The notes below the pieces were generated by a model. The model saw only the letters and a list, made by a program, of their open reading frames with translations. It ran no database searches and had not been told where the DNA came from. The position numbers and the translations under genes were made by a program. From Zygaena filipendulae (taxonomy: Eukaryota; Arthropoda; Insecta; Lepidoptera; Zygaenidae), in NCBI GenBank assembly GCA_907165275.2, contig OU015675.1:4729501-4793500 (forward strand): DNA of 64,000 nt, in the 5' to 3' direction. The number at the start of each line of letters is the position of its first letter. The first letter of the stretch is position 1. Shown in pieces: positions 32,939 through 45,700 of this stretch.

Positions 32939-34607
32939 TATTATAATATAATATAGATTCTACATTCGGAATTGCTCCAATAATATAGGTTTGGCAAGTG
33001 ACGCTAGGTAATTAATTGCCGATTAAAGACCCGTGAAAGAGCTTCTCTGATGTTACCAAATATTAAATCTTCATATTTAATTAATATTAATATTTTTTAA
33101 TATTAATATTTTAGAAATAGTAGATAAGTAATGTACCTATTACATAAAAGTGTTTCGTTGTATTTTTCAAAATACTTAATTTTTTTAATAGTTTAGGTTA
33201 GGTATCAATAAATAAAGAAAGGAAAATGTTAATTTACTGTCCCGAATAAACTTGCAGTACCTATTCAGGTGAAACGGTTTTTTAAGAAATCATAAAACAT
33301 GAAGCGTTGAGTGAGAGAGAAAAAATTGAGCCCCGAATCCATAAATTGCGAATTGTTTTCACAAACTCGCACGCCGCGTGTTTCTTTCATTTCGAATTTA
33401 TTTTCAAGTTCCTTTACTCGCTTTAATTTAAAAAGTTGGATTGATGTCCTCAGGGTGAAGCGTTCCTGTGTTTTTTGTTTCTCCACCACTGCGACAGTGT
33501 TTATGGCGTAAAAATTATACGCGGTTTTTTTCCTTTTGACTGAAACTTTTCAAACTTTTATACCTATCCGAAATAAAATGTAATTTCCAACCGCCATTCA
33601 ACGGATATAGTGACGGTTTAGATGTAATAACTTTAAGCGAAACTTCTAACGAGATGGTTTAGAATGGTGGATGGGCTTTGGCACCTACTTGCCGCGCAGC
33701 TCTTGATCTGAACGAAACGTCTAGAACTCATCGGTTTTCGTTTTCAGAAGAGTGTCTAAAAAAAAACGCTTCCTTAAATGTTTTTAGATTTTTGGTAACT
33801 GGAATCAGCTGATAATTTTCGAAGTATAAGTTTCTACCACCCAGGGTAGATGTCAAATTTGTTACCTTATCAGTAACAGAAACTACGACCAACTAACGAA
33901 CAAGAAAATAAGTGTGTTGTGCTGGAACAAATGTAATTTTATTTCTTTCTTTCCACTCCATAAAAAAGTGTTATTAAACAACATATCACTTCAATGAAAG
34001 TAAAATTATTTCAAAGTTAGAAAATTTAGCAAAACGTTTACGGAACAGAACGAATCTGACGCAAACTACACGTGCTAAGATGCGAAATTTCTTTTTCATT
34101 ACTCATGCTCGGAAAGTAGGTCTGAAGTTGCCTGAGAAGCGGGTTGAAAGTAGCTCTTTTCAGCCCTAGGGAGAATCGCTTTCAACTGACAACTGTCAAA
34201 TTATTAAAAAAAAACTAGGTCTATTTTCACATTTCTATTGAACCATGTTCCAACTTTCTATACAGCCAGCGCCATGTAAAATTTAAATAACGTAAAGTTT
34301 AAGTAGGTATTAATTAAAATAAAATTCACTCATTTTTTCTTAAGCTAATTAATTAATTAAAATATAAATAATATTATTTTATTTTCTTTAATTAATACTT
34401 AATAATTGAAGAAAATATTTTTTTAGATGACTTTATTATAATTTAGGTCGCCACAATGTAAATAAAAAATACTGGCTGAATAGCTAGCCGGCCAAAGAAA
34501 AAGAAATAGGTGGGAAAGCGTCAAGCGACTATCCAATCTTCACTCATTTTTTCTTTAGCTAATTCCTATTTTTATTTTGACTTTCCTTGCATTCGTAATG
34601 AAAAGCA
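32939..34607. other. Non-coding stretch, nothing recognised
   Basis: AT-rich. The overlapping open frames near 33265-33511 on both strands have no recognised domain. Confidence 0.5.
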
Positions 34608-34731
34608 CAGTGTTACCCTCGGGAGAAAGTAACTTATTTAGTGCCTCGAACTATTGGCGCCCTCGCTACGCTCGGGCGCCAAACCCCGTCTCGGCACTAA
34701 ATGAGTTACTTTCACCCCTTGGATAACAATG
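34608..34731. repeat. Inverted repeat with GGCGCC palindromic centre
   Basis: Left arm AGAAAGTAACTTATTTAGTG and right arm CACTAAATGAGTTACTTTCA pair over about 42 bp. The centre TTGGCGCCCTCGC..GCTCGGGCGCCAA forms its own hairpin. A short MITE-like palindrome, not a bacterial-type terminator. Confidence 0.75.
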
Positions 34732-34792
34732 TACTATTTCTTTTGTTTTCGAAATTTTCAAATAAGCAAAGCACTTTTCTAAAATAATTGCT

Positions 34793-34870
34793 GCTTGTCC
34801 GCGTTAAATTCCAAGTTTCCGCGGAAATTCCCGGCCAAATTAGCCTATGTCCCTATAAGACTCCTTAAAC
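34793..34870 (-). repeat. Helitron-like repeat fragment
   Basis: CTTGTCCGCGTTAAATTCCA, TTCCGCGGAAATTCCCGG and TAGCCTATGTCCC match the GC-rich part of the family. Confidence 0.4.
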
Positions 34871-34999
34871 AGACAATCGTGACCACTTCGCCCTTTTTTT
34901 TAAAATAACATCCTTAAAAATCCTTTGATTATTATTAATTATGTTTTAAGAGAAAGTTAATAAAAATTTCTACGTCCTAGTTTCACGTAATAATATCAA

Positions 35000-35213
35000 A
35001 GGGATTACCCCGCGGTTTCACCCGCGTTAATTTCAGAGTTCCCGTGAGAATTCCGGGATAAAAAGTAACCTATGTGTTAATCTGATGTATAAGCTATATT
35101 ATTGTAAAGTTTCGTTTAAATCCATCCAGTAGTTTTTGCGTGAAAGAGTAACAAACATCCATCCATCCATCCATACATTCTTACAAACTTTCGCGTTTGT
35201 AATATTAGTAGGA
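35000..35213 (-). repeat. Helitron-like CTAG-family repeat, AAGCTATATTATTG type
   Basis: CCCGCGGTTTCACCCGCGTT, GAGTTCCCGTGAGAATTCCG and GTTAATCTGATGTATAAGCT are shared with the intronic copy at 53580-53738. Ends TAATATTAGTAGGA, the complement of the expected TC start; a short ATCC array lies near 35158-35173. Confidence 0.65.
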
Positions 35214-38200
35214 TTGTACCGATCCTTAGTAATAAAGATATTTTGAAATTTGAATTCGAAACGGGTCGTTTTTTAAAGTATGTTATATACATACGAGTAT
35301 CTCATACACATCCATATTATATTTTCTCAGAACATTTCGAAAAACATGGAAAAATAATAGACGAAAATATAACGTTCAAAGAATATGTGTGGTAGTAATA
35401 TGAATCTATTCCTAACACTGACAACCTGATTCGCTTGAAAGCAGTTCGGATTAATAAGGAGTATCCCATTCAAGTGAGAACAGAGCTCGATGTGAAAGAG
35501 AATGATGTATTATAAATGTGACATACAACTGTTATAGATAAACGGACAATTCTTTTTGCTGAAAAAAGCACAAACACTCTCATTGGTCTTAATTACACCT
35601 CTACGCTGTGACAAGCTTCCATTAGGTCCACTCTATACGTATATTATTCCTTCTCTAACTTAGTTCTCTAACCTGTGTTTCATTTTCATGTTTTTTTATG
35701 TTTCACAGTAAATATATTTAATAGGTAATCACAGTTCATAATGTTATAAAGTACCAATTTTAGGAACCAAAACCAAATTTGAGGTATGACATCAAATCAT
35801 ATTTTCAATAAAATTATTTTTATAAATAAAAATGAAATGCATACAATTCGTTGGTAAGCCCATCACTTGAGAATTCTTGGATTAAATGGTTTTATTTTAT
35901 TTGCCCAAATACATTGGAAATTTGGGAAGAACTGGTGGTGAGTTCTTCTACAGGATTTTTGTGAAATTGAATTTTTTTCTAGTTCCACAAATTGTTATCC
36001 GCTCCACGTGTTTGTGTGTCCGAGTCGAGCTGTATTATTCCATGAGGATAAGAACTGTTCATAAATGACACAATGATTAGGTTCTGCTCTATTGTTATAA
36101 GAAGTTTGTGATTCCCTTTGATAAGATTTCAGTTGTGATATTGAATAAAAGATTCTGCGGAAAACAAACTTTTGTTGTAAGATCGGATCGCACAATGAGC
36201 AAAGAATTGCAAGAATATATTTAAGTATTAAATTCATTATATTGGATGAAAATAGGCAAGGATTTAGGTACAAGAAAATATTTATTGAATAAATGATTTA
36301 TGTAACACTTTCTATTATGTAGTAGTAAAATAAAAAGAGAAATCTGGTGGATAATACTTTTCTAATCCTAGGTAGGTACTAATAGAGTTGAATATTTAAA
36401 CGGGGGATATATTCGAGCTCTTGATATAATTCTTAATTTTACAAAAACCTAATACCTAATATGTACTATATCAAGAGCTTGAATAGTAAGCCTAAAATAA
36501 GTTTAAATTGTTAGAAACGCTAAAAAAAACGCTATAGGAGTAAACTGAATTAAAAAGCAATTGTCTAGGACCAGAGTTCTTGTCGAGACTAATTAAACAA
36601 GCCCTAATTAAATGGCAATACTTTCTTTTGATAAAAGAGTTCCCATGGCTTTTTACAATAATAATAAATAAATATTTTTAACATAATTTGGCGTGAGGCA
36701 TCTCTCTGGAAAAGATAGAAAAGAGGTAGACGTCAGCACATGTTTCTTGCGCAATTAGTTTTCTTAAATACGTCAAAATATATTGATTATTCGTTTCAGA
36801 TAATAAAGACTTAAATAAAATATGAAATCCTTCGATATATCGATACAAAATTTCAGCTCAATCGGTTGAAGATATCAGCTTCAAAATTGAGTTGCAAGAT
36901 TCCACCCATACAAACATAGTTACATATAGTATACATTACAAGTTAAAAGCACACATACATTTCATAGCAGCCAGCCGCGTTAACTTTATTTATTAAGTTT
37001 TTTTTTTATGAAAAAAATCTCGAATAGTTTTGATTAATATGCAAATATAAGCAAATAAATTATTATCAACCACACGATATCACATTTCCGAGTACATAAT
37101 ATATAAAAGAGAAATATTATTGTTCAATCGATAGAAGATTTCATAAAAAGCTATGTTTAAATAGCGTAAGTACACACAGCAATTCAATTTTCACGTTATC
37201 TCGATCTAAAATTGAAATGAGATTGTGCGAAATCGAAATGATACAAAAACAGATACCTAGATTGGTTCGAAGGAATAGGTTTTGACAGTGAAATTTTAAT
37301 TAATATCGTACTTTTTTTTAAACCAGTAAGTATGAAAATCTAAGCATCTTTTTTAGTAGGTAGGTACATATTATGTTACCACATCAAAACAGAATTCGAC
37401 TTCGTTGGAGATTATTACCAATAAGCAACCATTATCCCCCAATAATCCCCCAATTATCACAATAACCTGAACATACACGAGACAGTGAAAAATGATCGAA
37501 AGAGCCTCGGAGCCGTTTTTTATTAAAACGGAAACTGTATATTTATATTTTTAAAATATTAATTTTGTGATCCGGGAACCGAACCCGTTGATTTAGAAAG
37601 ACAAAAACACCCTGCATTATCAAACCAACAAAGGATTAAAAGTCAAGTAGAAAACAACAGGAAAAGTCCTCTTCTTTAAGAAAATACAATTAATTTTTTT
37701 AAAGTTCAGCGTATCTTTTTTCTTAATTTAGTACTTCCATTTTTTTTACATTTCTTTTTTTGCACTGGTATATACATCTTGATAAATCCATCCGCTTTTT
37801 TTTCTATTTTTCGCAAGATACTAAAAAGGAAACACATGGCAAAATCTCAGTCAGTTCTGAAGAAAAATTCTACCTCAGTGACCGCAAAAGATTTATGAGG
37901 CCCCATAAGTGTAGACTCATAAGAAGGCCCTTGTAACAATACATCTGATATTGCATTTTTTTTTCTGTCACACATGGGCAATGGTATTTCGTTGTTTGGC
38001 GTTTGCGTTGCACGGCAACCCCAGCCGTGTGATCCCTTTTTTTTGCTTTGATCCAAAACATTACGCTTTTTTATTTACTTCCTCTAAATACGCCACTTAA
38101 ACTACGCATTGGTATGGTTTTGCAGGATGTATGATGATAGATTTGGATTATACCTAATGTAAATTATATGTAATTTATGTACTCTAGTGTTAAATTATTA

Positions 38201-38700
38201 TCAGAATTAAATAATGATTAATTAATAAAGGGGCAATTATTAATAAGGGGAGAAATAGGTCATTAAACTTTTCAGAAGTAGGATGTCAGAATAGTAACTT
38301 TAAAAAAAAAACTAACTTACGAGAAACTACACCTCATTTCCCAACACGAAACTTACAATCCACAGACCTCATAACAAATGAAATAACTTCATACCAACAA
38401 TTACTGAATCTGAAAGATACACAAGTTTCCATGTAACATTTACGCTTTTATCGAAGAAATGATTTATTACCAAGGGCTTCCTAAAGAATGATAATAAATC
38501 AATAAATCTGCCCACACACCATTATACCGAAAACCGATCTGTGTAGTGCTGACCATGTTATATTATTGTCTAGGCATTAATGGAAACTTCCGCACCTAAA
38601 ATATTCCTTTTTAATCCTTGTGACATGACGGTTGTTAACCATATTTAAAGATTATTAGAAAGAAAGAAAGAAAAAAATAAGACTGGGAAATGTGGAAAAT
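35214..38700. other. Non-coding stretch, nothing recognised
   Basis: Short open frames (35886-36068, 35995-36273, 37847-38061) have no recognisable domain. A block near 36845-36925 (CAGCTCAATCGGTTGAAGAT) may be the tail of an unlisted repeat. GAAA repeats lie near 38660-38675. Confidence 0.45.
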
Positions 38701-39924
38701 AGAGAAAAATTATATAAAGAAAAAATTGTTTTCTAGTGACTTTTCACAAACACAAGTCTATCTATACATATAAATGAAAGGTAACCGACTCCCTGACTGA
38801 AGCACGTAATTTTGAAAAATACCAGGCTTATGCAGCTAAAATTTAGCAAGTAGGTAGGTAAGTATTGTAGTTTAGGAAGAACAATTTCGTTCCATCTTAG
38901 ACGTGATCTGCTACGACTCTACTGTCATTGAGCTTCCCTAAATTCTTTTCCATACGGCTCACAAATCTCAGATCCTGGAAAAGACGCTGTATGTAGAATT
39001 TACACAATTAGTTCAAGAAAAACTTACATGCTGTTACTATTTTCTAATTTAGTTGTAGCGATAAAATATATTTCTCCCGAATTAATTATTTGAAACCAAA
39101 ATAATGTTAACTATCGATTGTTCCCGTCCGCTTTTGTCTTCCTCATGCTGAAATAAAATCTTTATTTGTGTGAGTACATACTCGCGTCACAATTTAATCG
39201 TTTTTGTGGAATAAAAACAATAGATGTGTCACCATGACCGTCCATTCTAATTCCTAAAGCTCCAGCCATAGTGATTTTTCCTCTACTGTTTATTTTCCTC
39301 TTAACCCCCTTTTGTTTGTCGAATCTGACGCTATTATGGAACGTTGAGAATATCTTAACTCTATTCAAAGCTAAATCCTTTTAATAGATTGAAAAAAAAA
39401 GGAAAGTCGGCGTTTCCCTAATCTGTTTAATACATAATATTTGTAATTATAAAATCAATGATCAATCAAAGGTCAATGATTCACTGACCAACCATTGAAA
39501 TCTCGAATCTCGAAAACTCTTACATTAGGAATTACACGATCAACTTCTATGGGCGACGGTAAGATTGTAATATCTAGTTTCGTATAAAAGTCACCGTAAA
39601 ATTGTAAAAACCGTTAGTTTGTAAAGTAGGTAATTTTGCAAAATGCTAGGGACATAAAATGCGTTGCGGTGTCTGAAATAAATGAATTTTAATTTTATTA
39701 TCGCCTATGGTTTCATCTATTTCAGTTTTCCATAAAATACAATCAAACATATCCCAGCCGTCCAACTGTCTTTGGACTAAAATAGCATCCTGATTTGTTG
39801 TTCCGTTCCGTTGTCACCCATCTATTTCCATTTCACTAATTGGTGAACAAACCAACCGACTTTGGTTGATATTTTTTGCATCTTCTTATTTTGAAAAACG
39901 GAAAGAATAATGACAAATAATAAA
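38701..39924. other. Non-coding stretch, nothing recognised
   Basis: AT-rich; a minus-strand open frame at 39162-39368 has no recognised domain. Confidence 0.45.
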
Positions 39925-40030
39925 CTATCCCCTAGCCAAAAGGTTGACTGGTAGAGAATGCCTTAGACATTAAGTCCGCCTTTTGTACATAAATGTGCAA
40001 TAAAGTTCTTTAAATAAAATAAATAAATAA
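39925..40030 (+). repeat. Short interspersed 3'-tail repeat (CCTTTTGTAC family), copy 3
   Basis: CCTAGCCAAAAGGTTGACTG, AGAATGCCTTAGACATTAAG, CGCCTTTTGTAC and the tail GCAATAAAGTTCTTTAAAT followed by AAAT-type repeats. Very close to copy 4 at 61540-61650. Confidence 0.6.
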
Positions 40031-40209
40031 TATCGACATTTATTCAAATCTATGATACATACAAACAAATATATACCATTCGCATAAGGCCAGATTCCTA
40101 CAATATCAGAAGGCCGAACGCGTTATTTCTGAAATACATTTCCCAAAACTTTATTTATTTATAGGAAGCTATGGTTTTTCTGAGTAACATATTATTGTGG
40201 TATTTTATC

Positions 40210-40262
40210 TCCAAATTTTCCGTGAAATTAACGCGAGTGAAACCGTGGAGGGTCGACTTGTA
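40210..40262 (+). repeat. Helitron-like 3' fragment
   Basis: GAAATTAACGCGAGTGAAACCG matches the family's right half; the end is decayed. Confidence 0.35.
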
Positions 40263-40714
40263 TTTTATAACTAATAAAAAAGCAGAGGTAGTATGAGAAA
40301 ATTCGGATCAATACCAGCTCTGGCAATCCACCTTTTCTAATGTATTTCATCAGAAAAAAAAATGTACCTAAATAGTATTTTACCATTAAAGTAGATACCT
40401 ACTAAGCTGACATCAGTATCGCCACGATATTCAATTATGTTTTTTTTTTGCAAAGTCTCTTCAAATAATGAGATACTTTTGTTCTGTGTTTATTATGAAG
40501 GGCACTCGCTTTGCAAATGTCAGACAGAAATGAAATGCGTAATCATTAATATGATGTTTTTTTTTCAGAATTCTATAGGAAAAAAATTGTATGATTTAAT
40601 TTTCAAAAATGAGAACCTATAACAATTATGTACGAGCACAACAAAAAATAACAATATTCAAATTGGTCAAACAATTTCAGAGTTTTGTGCGACTAACCTT
40701 CAATAGGTTTTATG

Positions 40715-40918
40715 AATAGCTGTTCCCCGTTATTTCACCCGCAATTCTTTCCGAGTTTCCGCGTTAATTCCGGAATAGAACTACCACACTAGGTATGTCC
40801 TTTTCTTATTTCTGTATCCCTGATAACGTGTATGCAAATTTGATAATGGTCAGTTAGGTAGGTATAGTTAGAGGCGTGAATATGCCACAAACTCGCATTC
40901 GCATTAATAATATTAGGT
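40715..40918 (-). repeat. Helitron-like CTAG-family repeat, diverged
   Basis: CTGTTCCCCGTTATTTCACC, CGAGTTTCCGCGTTAATTCC, CCCTGATAACGTGTATGCAA and the end TAATAATATTAG. Confidence 0.5.
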
Positions 40919-42467
40919 TTACTTGAAAACCAGGAAAAATAAATCAAAATATGTAATTATTATTAATTTACAATTTAGTTTCAAAATTTAATTGATTCGA
41001 ATCATGTCAAATAGAAATGTGTTTAAATACCTACAATTAACTGTAATTGTTGTTCGTAAGATTGTGGAAAAGGGCCTTTAGGATTTGTCACAAACAGTAA
41101 TTATGGAGGAATCCAATTTTGGAAGCCTCAAACGGAGTTGGCACCGCGTTTGAAATCGGATTATTATTTTCGTTACTTAGCCTTCAATACCACAGTGTCA
41201 AGAAACACAACGCACAGTAAGAAGACTTTGAAATTATAAGTAAGTATATACTTACATATTAATTTTGGTATCTGCAATAAACTTAAAAACATCACATCTA
41301 AAAAAAAAAAATGCATTTAATTTAAATAGAGCGTTTCAAAGTTGCTACTTTTGATTTTACCGCCGAAACGCAGAATGACGTCACTAGTTCAAAATTATGA
41401 CTTATTAATTAATCTGTGATAGAGATGTCACTGTCATATTGTCATGTGACACTGTCAGAGAGATAAATTCAATATCCAAAAGCGAAATTAAGGTTGAACT
41501 GTGGCGAGTTACTTCCAAAAATTCCAGTAAAGAATCGAAATGCTGCATTTTAAAGTAAAAATCTTCAGAGAAGGAAAATATGTGTTGACTGTATGCACTT
41601 AGTTTCTTTTGCCTTCCCTGAAAGAGGTAAATGTTTCTTAAACAAATAAAAGTGACGTAATATGTTAAGCGTGGCTGTGATTGGTGTTTCGTTGCAACGT
41701 TCCGTTCCACGAAATTAAAAGTTGAATATTTTGGAAACTATTGATAATTTTCTAGTAAATCTTTCACGATAATGCTTTTCTAAAGCTCTATTTTTGAAAT
41801 ATTGACACAATTTCTCATAAATTTCATACAAGTACCCTATTATCACATTATACCTTAAGTTATGGCATGTAGAAAACACTACATATACTTAACTGACCTG
41901 AAATACAATCAATATAACAAATCTTAACTCTACCGTATCCTTACTGTATGTAATTATTATTTTTACCCTGTGGTCGCCCTGATAGATGTTTAATACGAAT
42001 GCGGGAGACGCGAAGCTTGAAATTGATACACGCAAGTTATTTGAACCGACGCGTTTAGATAATGCTCGGCTGTGGTAACTCATATGGTTATGTTGTGAAA
42101 ACAACATGCTACAACGTATCAACGAAGGTAATTCGTTTCGTCTCTCCTTCGTTCGCGGATACACGAATAATATTATTCTCTGAAGAAATAAGTAAATGAG
42201 TTTTGTGAAACTTTCCCTTTCATTTATTTGATCCTGTCCTAGTTTAGGAGTTTGCCTTTTACGGCTAGCGTTTGTATTAACGTTATCTTGAAAGTAAACA
42301 GAGAGAGACAGGGGCAATCTGTATACCTACATAATATAAAAGTGAAATTTTACTGACTCACTGACTAAGCACAAGATCTCTATAACTAGCAAAAAGGCAA
42401 GTAGTTTGTAGGAGTAAGTAAAGGAGAGGGTTAAACAAAACAATGTTTTGTTCTTAAAAAATAGCGT
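40919..42467. other. 3' flank and probable 3' UTR of the transporter; no other gene
   Basis: Two minus-strand open frames (41405-41710 and 41889-42317) have no recognised domain. The first few hundred bases below 42468 are probably the transporter's 3' UTR. A block near 41325-41460 has TGACGTCA and TGTCACTGTCATATTGTCAT, perhaps an old repeat. Confidence 0.4.
42223..42228 (-). terminator. Candidate polyadenylation signal of the transporter gene
   Basis: AATAAA on the minus strand, 240 bp past the stop codon. It is the nearest plain hexamer, but nothing else supports it. Confidence 0.35.
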
Positions 42468-42759
42468 TTATAAAAATTCCTTCTCTTCATCCAATTTTGA
42501 TCTCTGCGCCGCAGTTCTCTTGCAATCGAATTTGATTGGCAACATACAAGCAGCTCCCGCGAAGAGTGTTAACACAAAACCAATGTTGCCCCACATGTAA
42601 CCGAGGCTGTCGTTGATGTAACCAAAAGTGACAGTGGCCAAAAATGTGAACGTCATTGACATTGCGTTCATAATAGTGCCGACGATCAGTTCGGACTCGG
42701 GATACGTTATCTCAGTGGCGACATCGAAGCTGACAGCCGTGAATCCGCAGAGGAAGAAA
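42468..42759 (-). CDS. Transporter coding exon 6 (residues 356-452 and stop)
   Basis: Acceptor is a T run then CAG at 42760-42762. The first base completes a Gly codon, followed by FFLCGFTAVSFDVATEITYP. Stop TAA at 42468-42470. Contains the end of helix 10, helix 11 (MNAMSMTFTFLATVTFGYIN), helix 12 (IGFVLTLFAGAACMLPI) and a charged cytosolic tail ending DEEKEFL. Confidence 0.92.
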
Positions 42760-45700
42760 CTGAAAAAAAAAAAAAGTTACCTACTACCCAAAGTTGAGTA
42801 TCTTTCAAGGTATGCACCGTAGTGATTATATTATCTTTGGTATGCGCCCTTGCCTAGTGCCTAGTGTCACTCGCTAAAAAACATATTATCCTATATTTCT
42901 TCCTATAATGTATTTTATTCCAAACAAGTATGATAGTATAATTATTTTTGCCTCTTCTTTTGTTACCCCCGTCCGTGCGTGACAGCGGGCTGCCAACTGA
43001 AAACCAGCGCTAGGTGTACCCGCACCTAGCTAATGCTGAGTTGGTGTCCCTTTCCGCAGAGCATGCAAGAGATATCATAATATTATGTTTACATATTTTA
43101 GATTAGTTACTGTTTATATTTGTTTTTTTTTCTTGTGTGTTGTGCTGAAATAAAGGTATTTTCTTCTTCTTCTAATATTTATTTGTTTGTTACGTGAAAG
43201 CGGTTGAGTATACTCAACCCGTAGTTGTGTCATTTTGCATTCACGTTGTCAAGAGTAGAGAGAAGAACATGGGATACTTTTTATCTGAAATTTTCGAGGG
43301 AACTCCGAAATTAACGCTGAGTATCTGATTGACACTTTAGAGCGTTAGTTTCATTTAAAATTTCGTTCGAAATTGAAGCACAAAAAATAGTTATGTGGAT
43401 GGAACGGTTGAGTAGAACGTAGTAAGCTAATTCCACTGCTCGTAAAATTACATCACTTAGAGTGCATTGGATGCTGTTCGATTCTTACACTTCTTCTGAT
43501 TAACCATAAATAACTGTCACAGAAGTATTATCAAACAAATAAAAATAGTGCTTTACATATTTTTCTATCGATTCGTATGTATTGAAATGAAATATATCCA
43601 AAGACATGATGTTTTTTATAGCGAATAGCTCTAGGTTGAACTCTGTAAGGGCTTTTATTTCTACCCCCATAGAGTGACCTCAAACGGTAAGTAATATTGA
43701 TTACAGAAACATCCTACAAAGCTTTACAAAAATCTCTCAATTTTTTTTCCTCGAAAATCTACCTAAATGAGAAAACAAGCGAAGATTATTCGTTGTTATG
43801 GCAACTTCGATACTTGAAAGTAGGTATTATAAGTATAAGTGTGATTATAATAATGATATTATAAATATCTCAAAATATATCACAGAGCTGTGATATTAGA
43901 ATAATATGATATTATAAATAATAAATATGTTGAAAAGGTATCCTAGGCCTGTAAGCCCCTTAGACTAACTTGATTGATAGACGAATTCTATAAAAAGATG
44001 AGAAGAGACTTTTATTAGCACTGAAATATTATGAAATTGTACGTACATAAGTATCAACGTAAAAAAATTCTATATCAAAGCTACCTATATTGAAAATTAA
44101 TATTATAGAGAGTGAGAAAGTCTATGGTACAAAAAAATGCCATTAGTCAATTCTGATTTTTTTTAACTGATATCACTATCGTTTTCCTTCGTCAATAATT
44201 TTATTTCTTTACTAGCTTTTCCCGCGGTTTCATCCGCGTTAGTTTCGAAGATCCCGCGAGTATCTGAGATAAAAGTACTTACTACCCTGATATTTTCTCT
44301 ACCTACCCTTGACAACGTGTAGGTAGTATGCAAAATTTAACGTAGTTTCTTCTGCGTTAATTTCAAAGTTCCCATTGGGATTCCGGGATAAAAAGTAGCC
44401 TACGTCCTTCTCTGTACCTTTGACATCGTATATACAAAATTTCGTGGTAGTCGGTTGAGCCGTTTAGGCGTGAAAGCGTAACACACAAACAAACAAACTC
44501 ACTTTCGAATTTATAATATTAGTAAAGATTTTTTTTACAACTCTTATCCAGCCATAGGTACCTGTGAAAGGCAGACATTTAATGGATGCTGTAATTATAA
44601 TTGTAATCTTATTAACGTTAAAAAGAGCCATACCTAAGGGACAATCCATCTATAAAATGAATCCTCTATTTCTCTTGGTCACGGCATCACGTGTGAACGG
44701 CTTGACCATTCACCACTAAATACAAAACGTTGTTAGGAGTACAGAGGTCATAGGGTACTCTTAATCCCGAGATTTCCACGAGAACTGACATCGCGGAGGG
44801 CAGCTAGTTTTCAATAAAAATATTTTATTTTGACTTTAAACCAGTTTGCTTCAACAGCAAATGACTAGATTTGTTCAATCAAAACATAATAAAAATAAAA
44901 ATCTACATCTAAAAAGTCGTATAAAATTTTTATACATTTAAAGTGGGTACCTGCCTTAATAATATATACCTTATGAACATTAATTTTTAAAAATGACTCT
45001 ACTAACTAGCTGACTCTACACATTTCACGGTTGAGCGAGTTAACGACAAATAACAAAAAAATTAAAACCGACTTCCAAAAACATAAAACTAAAAATCTCA
45101 AAATAAAAAGCTAAAAATAACAACATACCGATTTAATCCAAAAGACAAAACACACGTAATATTATTATTGGTTTGTGCTACCACTAATCGGTTTGAATTC
45201 GGTGATAAGCCTCTGCCCACTTGGGTTGTCCTGTTCACAAAAAACTGGTAGCGGGAGTCGATTTAGCCCATCTACCACCTCCATATTTGGCTTGTCACCG
45301 ACTTCATACCGATTAGTGGTAGCACAAACCAATAATAATATTACGTGTGTTTTGTCTTTTGGATTAAATCGGTATGTTGTTATTTTTAGCTTTTTATTTT
45401 GAGATTTTTAGTTTTATGTTTTTGGAGTCGGTTTTAATTTTTTTGTTAAAAATTTGTTTATTTCTCGCTTTTAAGTGACTTAGTTCGTAATTTCTCTAAG
45501 TTACAATAGCCTAATGTCAACTGCTCATCACCTTTTACAAAATATTGCTTTTCCCGACGCAGGGACGTTAATTGTTAAGGAGTTCTCCTGGTACATCATC
45601 ATCAGTTCCACTTCACCATATACATTGTGACGAACATAAATTGTTTAGAAACCATATTAAAGTTAACGAATCGGAATCTGTGAAATACCTATTAGTTAGC

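Noticed and set aside
41889..42317. 142-codon minus-strand frame below the transporter stop codon
   Set aside because: No recognised domain; it lies where the 3' UTR is expected, and its composition is like non-coding DNA.
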